NCBI GenBank assembly: GCA_947568835.1
Contig: OX387602.1
Location: forward strand, 21,875,021 to 21,939,020
Source of the DNA: Protonemura montana
Taxonomy: Eukaryota; Arthropoda; Insecta; Plecoptera; Nemouridae
DNA length: 64,000 bases
Reading direction: 5' to 3'
Of this stretch, positions 37,080 to 49,300 are shown piece by piece. The notes under the pieces were generated by a model. It saw nothing but the letters and a program-made list of their open reading frames with translations. It ran no database searches and was not told where the DNA came from. A program made the translations under genes and the position numbers. Numbering within the stretch: position 1 is the stretch's first letter; every line of letters begins with the position of its first letter.

Positions 37080-39763
37080 CTGAGGGCAAGCCAACGAAGA
37101 GAGTTTTAAGTTGAACTGGAGCGAGTACCATGCACTTCCTAACTAAGGCTTATTCCACTATTATAGGCGTCCAAAAATGTTTCCAGAAATAAGGCTCTAA
37201 AATATCATGTGAGATAATTACAAGGCAATGAAGATTTCTAAACTCTTCAGGTTAGCCACTGAGAAAACATAGTTCCTCCAAAGTTTTTGGTGCCGCATTG
37301 TGTGCGCGGTGATGTTGTTGTCGGGTACCTGCGGCGATGTGAGCGACTCTTTGCAGTTGAGACCGACAGCCGAGCCGAGCGGACTGCGTTTCATGCGCTC
37401 GAGGTGCAGGTAGTCCTCGTAGCTGAGCAGGTGCTTGGGGTGCACGTGAGACAGGAACGCGCCCTGCACGGCCAAGTACTCAAGAAGTCGCTTGCAGTAC
37501 GCGTGCGACTCGGTCACGCGAGCGTCCTTTGTCTCTGGCTCGGGTCTATTCCCATGAAAGCGAGAACCGTGGGGTGTTAGGAATAGCATCGTAGCTCGGA
37601 GACATCGGAAGAGAAGAGTTCCACGAAGGATACAGTTCAAAATATAATTTATCAAACCATCCGTTAATATCCGTAAATATCATCCGTTGGTACAATTTTT
37701 AAGTTCGAATGTAGAGGCCAGGGTTTCTGCAACGAGCTCCTAGGACTACTATCCTGACCACTATTCACCTGAATGGGAAGGTCTTGATGATGGTCGGCCC
37801 GACCAGGTTGACGAGCAAGTCGACGACGGTGCGCATGATAAAGCGCTCCCGGTTGTCGGTGACGCCTGTGCGCGTGTTGGGCACGCTGCCCTCCATCATG
37901 GCCGTCATGCCATCAGGGATAGAGGCGAAGAAGGCGCATTTGAAGCCCTGCTCGTACATCCAAGTCTCTGCAGCTTCCAGTGTTTGGAACATGTGGTGTG
38001 CGTAGCTACTGTTCTGCGCGCGTAGTGGAAATCGTGGGTAGATGGCCGCCGTTTCGACGCTCTCTTTCGACGAACCGGGTGCGCCAAAAGACATATCCGA
38101 CGCTGCGTTGATGCCCATCGTTCCCGAGTTGTTCCCCTGCATGTGGTAGAATATTTCGTGGCTGGCGTCTGGAGTCGGTTTGGTGAGGGTAGCCGAGCCG
38201 GATGAGGGACTGTCGCTAGATACTATAGACTCCACGTGCGCGACCTGCAAGGAAAGGACAGGAGTTCACTCGATCTCGATCTTTTCGTTGGCCATTGAGA
38301 GTAATGTTCACAGTTAATTTCACTCCATAAACCACCGGTTCCAAAAGTGATCCCCGCAGCTTTTGATAAGCTTCAAAAGGTGTCACTCACCGTGCCTGAC
38401 TTCTTGTCTTCGCTGGAGTACGAAAGACTCCCGACGATTTCGTCGAACCGCGAGCTTAGGAAGCCGTGCGTGGTGAGCGTACAGTTGTCGGCGGTCGCCG
38501 TTATGCTCACGATGGCCGGCTGGCTCTTCAGAGTGTCCACGAACGTGATATGCGTCGAGAAGGACACGGGTAGCAAGCTACTGAACACCACCTGCACCAA
38601 GAGATATCGAATCAGTCGATGGTGGTCATCAACTGCTGGGTGCTATAGTTGTTTGTTGTTCGTAAGAAGTTCCATCCATTCACCAAACTTTGTAGAAACT
38701 AGGATCAGTGTGTCGAGAGGTTTATAAGCAATGCTAGCGGCACTGTTGTGTACGAACTTTTAACACGCCAACTTCTTATCTAAGCAGAACTAGTTATAAG
38801 TATGATAATCACCTATCTAATGCCTGATCCAATGCATTGTTGCTGAACTTCATGTGATCTTTACGAGATTATGATTATTGTGTGTAGGGACGCAGTGTTT
38901 TGACAACGGGCACTGTGGCACTGATATAATGGGGTCGGTGAATGAGTGGATGGTAATGAGGATGATGATGAATCTTATCAAGCCTAGAAGAGAGGAGAGG
39001 AAACCCGGGGCCGGCAAGTAATCTACTCCTATCGAATGGCACCTAGCGTAAAATCGGCTTAACTTCCCTTCCGAAAGACGGTACAACTCGAACAGCAGAA
39101 TTCCTCCACAAATCCATGCTGATAAGAGGTTGATAAGCAAGGCGAATGAAGTTACTGCAATAACTTTCATGCCTCCAACCTCTCTCCCGAAATGAACTGG
39201 TCATGTGTATGATGGTCACCCATCCAATACCTGACTCAGCGCAGTGTTGCTCAACTTCGGTGATCGCATAAAAACCGGTGTTTCCAACACACCAAACCGT
39301 TCGGTACCAAACGAGAACCTGTGTTTTTCCCACATACCATAGCAGTGTTTCAGCCATTGCCCTGTACATATGTTGATCGCATGATAATTGCAGATTTTGA
39401 GGTGACTTACCTGTACGGGGATCTGAACCAAGGTCTGTTGTCCAGTGATAGTGTTGCCGTGCGTGAACTGTACTGTGAGCAGGTCATGGGCCACGGGCTT
39501 GCCGGTAGAGTCCTCCGCTGGCCACACCTTCGCCGTCACTTCGGCATTTACAGGGTGGTGCGAGCACTCCAGCATGAACAGTCGCTCGACCTCGATACCC
39601 AGAGGAATCGGTGGAAAGAAAATCTGCACAGTCGCATTCCAATATTAGGGTTTAAAACATGTAAGGTCAAATCTTTTCTGTTCCAGAACGAACCAAACTA
39701 ACTTGGCAAGGAAAAAAATTCTAGCATTGTAAGGAAGTAAAAAGCACGCCCCCGGGTGGACTC

Positions 39764-39803
<40 letters not shown>

Positions 39804-40334
39804 AATTGCGCCACGGAGGCTGATGATTAATCTCGGGGAAAGTATGCTAGTGAGTTGTCAGTTTTAATACTCTTGGGGGATGAGCACAAGAGTCGCTTTC
39901 GTTGGAGTCTGCTTCCTCATGTCAAGTTAATTAAAAAATGTGACGAAACTATTTCCCCCTCGCAGAAATGAGCCTTTTCTTGCTGTTTTCACCCATCGAC
40001 GCTTACTACTAATGACATTTTCAATAGTAATCAACGATTTGACAAAGATTTCTCAAAGATTTATGAGTCCAAGCAAGCAACAAAAGTTAATAGATAAACA
40101 CTAATACAATAGGAACGAAAATTTGTATGACAACGGAGGTGTATAAGGGTCGCCTGATTAGTACTGCATAGTGCAAGACGTAATATTACTAAAGAATGCA
40201 TAATAAGTAAAAGAAATCGATTTTAGAAGCTTCCGGCAGTTAGGTGATTTGGGGGCATAAGTAGAAACATTTAGAAACGACCAGGTATTCGATGGTCAAA
40301 CAGCTTAAATAAAAAAACGCCCCCGGGTGGACTC

Positions 40335-40374
<40 letters not shown>

Positions 40375-43300
40375 AATTGCGCCACGGAGGCGGATGCTGC
40401 GAGGACGTTTAGATTACGTGATTAAAGATTGTTTCTCTTATCAGATAATGCTCGACCCACGCTTAGTGTTTGTTTGATCAATTGACCTCGCAGGCATGAC
40501 AGTCTAGCAGTCTTATTATTGATGCATTAACGTTCAATTAATTGAAGGAGAAGCGGATACTCGTGTTAATAAATAGATGAAAACAATAGTATTCGAAGGA
40601 TGGCCCGAATCCAAGACCGCGCTAACTTTACGTGCTCGGTGGCATGCATCCAAAAAAATATCGTACAGGTAGATCGGTGTCCAAAAATGAACATAGCGTC
40701 ATAAAACTATCTTTTAGCACCTTACCTCTGAGATCGTGGGCCTGATGCATGGCGGGGGATATTTCCCCTGCAGGTGCAGATAATTAAACACCTCGCCCAC
40801 GTCATCCTTGATGTAGATCGGCAGATCGGCCATGTAGTTGCCGGGCGCGCGCGGACGAAACTGTGCCCGCAACACCACATACTCCCCCGGCTCGAGGGTG
40901 CAGTCTACCTGCTTGGGGCGAATCTCCACCGCCTTGCCCGAGTGGAATTTGAATGCGAACGGGCGCGCACACATGTCCAGCTCGTTAGTGCGGATGCAGA
41001 ACGATACCGGGTTGCGGTACTCGTTCGAGATCCGTACGTCTTCTTGAAGGCGCGAGCTTTGGCCAAGGCCCGGCTCCAGAATGAAGTTGAAGTCAAGGCG
41101 TGAGAAGGTGAGTAGGTGGCCGGCCACGGTGCAGTCGACGCGCGCGATTGGCAGCTTCTTCGGGATCTGGTCGGCCAGCAGCGTACAGTACATCTTCATC
41201 AGGCTAAAAAAGGACAACCATCACACGTCACGGTACTGGCACGTGGTCTAAAAATTGGTTCAGTGTAAAGTAGGTGTAGGAAACGCATCTCAAAAAATTC
41301 AGATTCGGCCATCCTCAAAGAGAAAGAGAGATTTGAGATCTAAAGAAAACACTGCCGATACCAATAATAGGTTGTAAAAAAACGCGCAATTTAAACGTCC
41401 ACGAGCAATGGCATGCGAATCTTAAGGCAGTTGTTTAGCCGTTGGCTTTTCCATATCGTAAAATAAATTACCATTCAAAGTATGTGAAATGGTATATACT
41501 TACTCGTCCATAAGGAAGTATGTGTTCGGGTTGTGCGAAGTAATGTTGCCGATGATAGGCGGACCAAGGATGCCGTTGATGATTATAGGTAGGTAGAAGT
41601 TGTAGGTGGCAACGTCGACGGGGAAAAAGTGGACGAAGAACCTCTTATGTCCGCCTGGTTGAAGCGTGAAGCCTTCCGGTCCAAACGAGTATCCTTTGCG
41701 CTTGCGTGACGACGATACGTGGTACTCGGGGTACTCAGTCAGGTCGAACTGCACCTGCGCGACGGTTGAGCCGAGGTTCTCGACGCCCAGCTGGATCGTG
41801 TCGAACGAGTCCGCGCTGATTCGGCGCAGTCGTAAGATCTCCGGCTTGATCACAAGCTGGCGAGAGTCCGAGAGAACACGAGCACTGACTTTCTTTGAAA
41901 TGCGCTTTTCAGAATGTTTTCTTAATGATCTACAAGCAAACCTAGCCTAAACCATTTTTGTTCAAATAGTGGTGAGCTTTTACCCGTGGGTAGCCGACAG
42001 TGCCCGATATTTCTAGCGTCAACTTGTTGGTCCTCTCCACCATCACTTCAAGAGGGAACTTGAACTTAACCACGGCGCCGATCTTGAGCCTGATCTCCAA
42101 CGCCTGGAAGCTGCGCGCCTTCATGACGCCGCCGACTGGGAACACGCTGCACCCGGGCAAAGGGACGGCGTTCACAACCTGCGCACGGGGCAAGCGGTGC
42201 AATGCACTAGAACACTCTGCCACATTTGACGGCGAAGTCGGAGCGCGATTTATGTGGAGTGGAAAGTGATTTATGCTATGCATGCGGCCGTCGAGTAAAT
42301 AATTGTTTCAATGAAAATGTAGGCGACTCAAGCGTCGTGATTCTTCATTCTAACGCCAGTGAACAAATCGGACTTTAACAGGGTTTTATAAATACAGACT
42401 GTGATGTCCCAACGCCCAATGTACAGTAGTGGTTTGTGGGATAAAATGTTGATGGGGCATGGAAAAAGAACGAGCAAGAGGCTATTCGTATGGTTTGTGC
42501 AATGTTTCATCTATGGATGAAAGGTAAAAACAAATATTAGATACTTGGCAAGAAACAAATCGTGTGCGAGCAGCTTTGACTAATTAAAATCTCAAGAGAC
42601 CCTAACCTTGAACATCTTATCCTCGTAGTTGGCGTTGTGTAAGAAGACTGTGTAGGGCACGACGATGTTGAGCGGCAACTCGCCGACCTCAAGAGTGGGC
42701 GTCACGAAGATCACCTTGCTCTTCGAGGGCACAATGGAGCACAGCAACGTCTGTACGAGACCACTCTCGGAGGCGTGCAGGACGATCTCGTTGCTTTGCG
42801 GCCCGAACGGGTTCGGAGTCTTCATAATGTTGCACAATAGTGTGCGATTTGGCGGGATCGTGCCTGCAAAGGTCACAGGGGCAATGTTTAGATGGAGTTT
42901 ACAATCAGACAAAAGAGAGTTGTATGGAAGGATGTAGCGTCTAGCGCCAGTTAAGAGGATCACATGCATCTGATAGCTATTTAGAAAACGAAAGAAGCTA
43001 ACTTCCATTAACTTCCATATGATGCATTGTAAAACAAATACGACCGGCAATTGGAAGGGCCCGGGTTCGTATCCCGGTTCGGTTGCACATTTTTCCAGTC
43101 TAGATTCCTTTCCAAGTACGACCCTGTTCATTCTTTGCAATTTTGGCCTTAAAAAGTTAGGGAGTCATTTTAATTGTCGTTATTAAAACAGAACCATTAT
43201 GTTATTTTTACCTGATGTCGGTATCGGAGTGCACGGCGAGTTCTCAGGCACCTCCCAGTGGAACTTAGTGTACGCCTGCAGCGGATTGGTGATGCCGACT

Positions 43301-46300
43301 GTGGAGAATTTCGGCGGAAACGCCTCGTCGGGTAAGTCGCCGAAGTCGATGCGGCTAAATTCGAGATTGAGTGACTTGAGGACCACCTCTGCGGTGACCG
43401 TCACCTCAAAGCTGTGATTGTCGTTGATCACATAGTCCATGAACCTGGGACAAGGAGTCTGATCAGTGGGATGGTGGAGGTGGGAGATGTACTGTGGGAT
43501 ATAAAAACAGTGGAAGGGTGACCACAATGATGGGCAAGGAAACAACGATAATAAATAATTGATTATGAACGTAACCCAAACTTGATGATTCGAAGCCGGT
43601 ACAGAGCCCCAGTTGACCCACTGCTTAAAGTCCCTTTAAATGGTGGCCAACTCGACCATCATTACCTCTAGACCCCAACGTGCTAAGTGATCTATTTGAA
43701 GACAAACCTACCCGTTGTACCGGCCGAGGTTTTCGGCGTTATAGACCATGACTAGCGAGGACCTCGAATGGGGCATCAGCTTCTTTCTATCGCCCTTGGG
43801 GAATTGGACCCCTGACCGACCCGGCAACAAGTGGATCTTGACAGCGAACCCGTTCAGGTTTTCTAGGTGCAGGATCTCGTAGCTGTTGCTCAGCGGTGCC
43901 ACTTTGCCGAAGTTGATGGCGTGTGGTGTGACCTTTACGTTGTACAGCTGCAGCGGCGACAAGGGCACGTGCACCTCCTGCGCAGAAATTGTGCGCATGG
44001 TAGCAACACTCCCTGGTTTCTCTGTGCCTAAGAATACGCCATTTCAAAAACAAAGTTCGTAATGAAATATTCGCTAATGGAAGCGACTAGTATAGCACAA
44101 TAATCAAAAGAAGGGTAACCTGAATCATTTTCTTGTTCACTAGAAACCGAGCACAAACTGATAAATAGCAAGCTTTGAGGGTATCAATAGATAATTATTC
44201 AACTCAAACCTCAGTTATTTCGACAAGAAATAAGCAATATATTGCGGGAGAACGCGCCTAAATCGTTTGGTAAATTGTTGGTTAAGGAAACAGGAATCTA
44301 ACGCCTTAAACATGACCTTGTTACTGCAGTGCTACAGTTACCATCGTGGTGCGGTAGTGGTCTTACACAGCCGTAACATCATCATCACTGCACTACAACC
44401 ATCACACATCCATGGTCTTACGTTATCACACATTCGAACATTACGGTGGCTGCCCTCCTTAGAACCTACCTGAGGATATCTCGAGTTATCCTTGCCCTGT
44501 GAGAGCTTCGCCTGCTTCGGCGGGTGAATCCTCTGCATGCGACACAGGTGGTCGTACGTGGCGGCGTAGTTGTCGAAGTCTACGCTGTCGACGGAGCGCG
44601 TGTCGAGCTGCAGGTCGTGTATCTCCTGTGCTTTGCCACGCGTGTACTCCAGGTATTTCTGGTCGTGCGCACGCTTTGACGACAATGCGGCTGCGTCGAA
44701 TGTGTACGTGGTGTCTTTCGCAGCGGCATAGCGAGGACAGCCTAGATCACGCCGGGGAAATGGTTCAGAAGTTTCACGCAACCTTCTTGGATTATCATGA
44801 ATTTCAATGACCAGACAATTTGGCAAATGAAAGTGACTTAACTTTTCTAATTTCGCTCGGCTGCACATGTAACGTGCTATGCACAATATAAGAGTAAGTA
44901 TCTATTATTTCGTTATTTTTCAGTTTAAAAAATATTATTTTCCTATCCATAAAATGGAAAGACTGGCACATGCTAAATTCACACATCTATTATCTCCAAA
45001 ATCTGATATTTATTTCTCATATTGAACTAAAACCACTGTTTTTTTAATCCTTCGACTGCGTTATTTATCTGCAATACAGAAATTGTACATGAAAACGCAG
45101 TCCATGTGAACCTACCTGAGAAGATGGCGCGACAGGGCTGACTGTTAGGCCATGGACGCATGCTGCGCTGACGATCGTTGGGGAAGGCCACGAGCTCTCC
45201 CGTTTTCTGTTCCCCTTTCCGACACTCCCTTATGTTGTGCGTAGAGGGCATCTTCTCGGGGGTCCCATGCAACCGTGGGCACTTCTCGCTATCCAGCACG
45301 TAGCGGTAGGTACCTTGAGGTCCCACCAGCTCCCACGTCCCCTTCGGCAGCGTCGGCAGTGACCAGTCTAGCGTAGCGTCCAGCGCTGAGTTGGCCGCGC
45401 GGTCACGCGTTATGTGCTTGGTGCGGTTCTTGATTATGGCGCGGTGCTCCTGATGACATTATCACAAAAACCGTTCACGATACTACGCAGAACAATACTT
45501 CAAAATAACAATCAGTGTTTAGATTTTCTTTCACCTTTCCACACCTTTGTTAAAAATTAATCTTTTATGATAGAGGAGTAAGCAGGCATGAAAGCGCCTC
45601 TGCTTCTGGCGATTACTCAGGACTCATCATCCGGTAGAGCTCTTTGAAAACCTTCGGGCTAGGCTGCAAGTAATAAAAAAAACTATTTGAAATTAGTTTT
45701 AAATGCTAAGTAAAGGACAACTAAATTTCCCGACGTTTCGTAATTTGTAGGGGAGAGGGGGGGAAGGAACATTCGGACAGGAGGCACATTTGGACAATGT
45801 ATTTTCCCACTAGAAATAATTTGAAATTTTTCAAAAAATTACCAATAGAGAGCAGCAGCAGGTGCAACTCTCCAGTGAAGTTTGGCTAGTCTGGTGCCAA
45901 GATTGCAAAAATTAGGTCAACTTGTGGAAAATCGCGGTTAAAAGTAAGTTTATTGTCACTTATTATTGTGTGCGATACTTTTGTACCAAGAAGTAGGTAC
46001 TCTTGGTTTCTGACAATTTTTGTCATGTACACAATAGTTTTAAGTATCTATTGGAGTATTAATATCTCTTCTAAAGCTTCTAACAGATAGGTCAATTAAA
46101 ATCAAACATGCATGCCATGTGTTGGGGCACATTTGGACATTACTTGGGAGGCACATTCGGACATCCATAAATCTGGGTTTCTTACAAAAGGACCTACAAA
46201 ATGACGACTCAAAGAGCTTCTATTTCTTAAGAAGACATAGCAAATGCCATAGATGATGTTCTTGAGAACAAAATGTCAGTAAGAAATGCAGGCTCGGAAT

Positions 46301-49300
46301 ATGGTCTGTCAAAATCAACACTGCAGGATCGCATTTCTAAAATAAGAAATGTTATCCATAAAGATTCGGGACATAAAAGCCAGCACGTGGCGCGATAATT
46401 AACACTTGCTTCAATTCCAAATATGCCTCCTAGCAGGTATTTACCAAATCAGAAGAGGAGTTGCTTCAAAAATACATCTTAAAAAGCTCGCGTATCATTA
46501 TGGATTAACCTATATATTCAAGCTAGAGGACTCGCATATCAGTATGCTGTCAAGCTAGAACGAAAGTATCCAGCGACTTGGGAGTTGACCAACGGGCTGG
46601 TGTCGAGTGAATGAAAAGTTTTATGAAGCGGCATGGTACCTTGTCCTTAAGGAAACCGGAAAACACCAGCCTCTCCCGAGGCCCGCAGCTTTTAATCCCC
46701 AAAACGTCAAAGAGTTTTTTTGACAATTATTCAAGAGTGATGGGCAAATATTATTTCAAACCAGAGCGCATTGGCAACGTCGTTGAAACTGGTGTGTCCA
46801 CTGTTACACTGCTCAGTGTTGTGTAATGTTATGAAATTGTAGGTATGACCCAAAGATACTGTCATGCCTAAACAAAACCAAAGTTTCTTTGCTTTAAAGA
46901 GCTGTCCAAATGTGCCCCGTGACAATATGCAAGCCATTTACATAGCCGTTATACATTTTTTTTCAAAAATCAATAAAATATAGATTTTTTTCTTTTATTT
47001 AAGTAGCTTAGTAGTCATATTAAAGATAATAGACAAGAATTTAATGTACAAAAAAAAAGGAGATTTATTAATTTGCATCGGGGTAATGACAGCCACAAAA
47101 AAAGTGTCCGGATGCCCCCCCCCCCCCCTTCTCCCCTACTAGTTACTTCTTTAAGGGTTAGAGGAGTCCCTTGAAGAAGTAACTAGTACATGTTACGAAA
47201 CGTCGGGAAATTTAGTTGTCCTTTACTTAGCACTCAAAACCAATTTCAAACAGTTTTGTTAAAACTAGTGCTAAGGATAAATCAAGTAGACATGAGTCTA
47301 AAAACCATCATAAGGCTGCAAGTCACTCTGTCGAAGAGCCAACTTTCAAAGTATGTACACAAATAGTATACGTAAAGCTAAACATTTGCATCACTTCAAA
47401 TTGCAATAATCCGACTGATTAGCCACGTGTCGGCGGTGCGTCGTTACACAAGACATGCCTGGTCGTTGAGCACCAGTGGGTCGCACACGAGCGCCATCCC
47501 CGCATGCCACGTCTCCACGACGCACCGCTTGGAGCTCGCTGGTGTCGTGAGTACCACCTCGGGCGGCATTGGCGTCAGCTTCTCCTTGTCCTGTTGCACC
47601 CACGGGCGCCGCGGGCCAACCTCGCACTTGACCATTGCAGACGAGGGCTTGTTAACGCGTGACTTGAACGTTACGCCCTCCACGTTCTTGCCCACCTGGT
47701 GTCGAAGGAGGTAAAGTCGTTAAGATATTTCAAATTAAAGTCGCTGGTGATGCCACACGCACATTTACTGCATTTGTGTTTAATTTTCAACCACTGAGGT
47801 GGTAAAACTTTGTGGAGTTCAAATCAGTAAAATGTACTGGGCTGCGTTTCTACGTGGAAGAATATGGGCACACGTATAACTATACCTTTTTATTGGCTTG
47901 CAAATTGCGTTAACCTGAATAATATCAAAAATAGCATTGTTAAATGTTAACGTTCGAGGTTGCAGTAATGTCTCTTAACCCATTAACCCATTAGTACCTC
48001 GTTGGTGGTCCCCCTAGGCACACAACCAGGGTTAAATCGGGGACCGGGCCGAGTCGTGACCGTCGGCGATGTGAAAGTTACGTTGATAGACGATTTGCCG
48101 ACCACCAGTGCAGTAGTTCCCGGCGGCCGCGGCGAGCAGTCCACCAGTTCGATCTTCAGCCGGGTTGTGAACTCACCTGAAAGATGGCAAAAGATCCCCC
48201 AATTGAAGGCCTAGGAAAGGAAGCTTTAATAATGCACTCTAATTGTGCTAGAGATTTACTGAACTATTAGTATCGGTGGTCTAATCACAATTGAAACTTT
48301 TTTTTTAATAATTGATGCCCAAACGGGGACTCGAACTCCGATCTCCACCTATCGCGGGTGTTGCTCTTACCCATTGAGCTACTTGGACACTGGCTTTTAA
48401 AGACGATTTTAGTGTATTTGATAATGGTTTTACTCCTTGGAGATCCAGTGTCCAAGTAGCTCAATGGGTAAGAGCAACACCCGCGATAGGTGGAGATCGG
48501 CGTTCGAGTCCCCGTTTGGGCATCAATTTTTGAGATGGTAGTAGTGTTTATAATAATTAAATACCCCGCACATTCCCCCAAAATACCCATTGCAAGCGTT
48601 TGCAGTTTAAATAAGATTTCATCGACAATTGAAACCTATCTTCGTAATCTATAGATTCCGGTCTACAGTTGCCACCGTTATCCAAATCAAACGCCCTTCT
48701 TCCCTTCCCTTGAAAAGGGTTTGAAACTTACCCGCCCGAGTTGGCCTCGCGTTGACGACAACCTCAATCGACTGCTCCGGCAGCAACGTGCCCTCGGCAG
48801 GGATCATGTCGTAGCTGAAGGTCTTCTTGTAGCGGAAGCGCACCGATAGCATGGAAAGTGGGTTGGTGAGACGCACCACTCTGGTCTCCATGAAGCCGAT
48901 GTCGATGACACCGAAGTCGATGGAGGTTGGCTGCAAGTCGAGCCGTGCCTCGAGTGCCTCACCGTGGAGACAGAGTCTCACGACGGGGCCCACGATGCTG
49001 GCGGTCAGGTCTACTGTGCTCACCGAGTACTGCGAAGCCTCGCCGACTTTGCAACACAAGTGGGGAGCAGCGGTCACGCACAGAAAAGGGAAAACGAGAC
49101 AGTTATGTTAACGAGACGGACAGTTATTGAATTCCTTGCCTATCTGCTATAAGATTTCAGTGAGTCTTAATTTGAAAAAATCTTGGGATGGGATTTTGTA
49201 CCGGTTGTATAGCAACGTTATTAAGATGACAGTACTGTAGATAAAAAAGATTGAATGCACGACGTGGTCTCCTCAAATGACGGTTTATTTCTATCATGAG

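Larger units (their letters stand above)
45677..47259. mobile_element. MITE with 63-bp inverted termini, host of a nested pogo element
   Basis: Inverted termini 45681-45743 and 47193-47255 match with few changes, including CTAAATTTCCCGACGTTTCG. Without the inner insertion the MITE would be about 194 bp. The right half also holds a hairpin around 47139-47187. It lies in the intron before the small 45663 exon and ends about 14 nt from that exon's splice acceptor. Confidence 0.75.

Noticed and set aside
48448..48522. Functional tRNA
   Set aside because: The cloverleaf is close but the anticodon loop lacks U33 and the unit is repeated as inverted SINE-like pairs with the same 3' tail.
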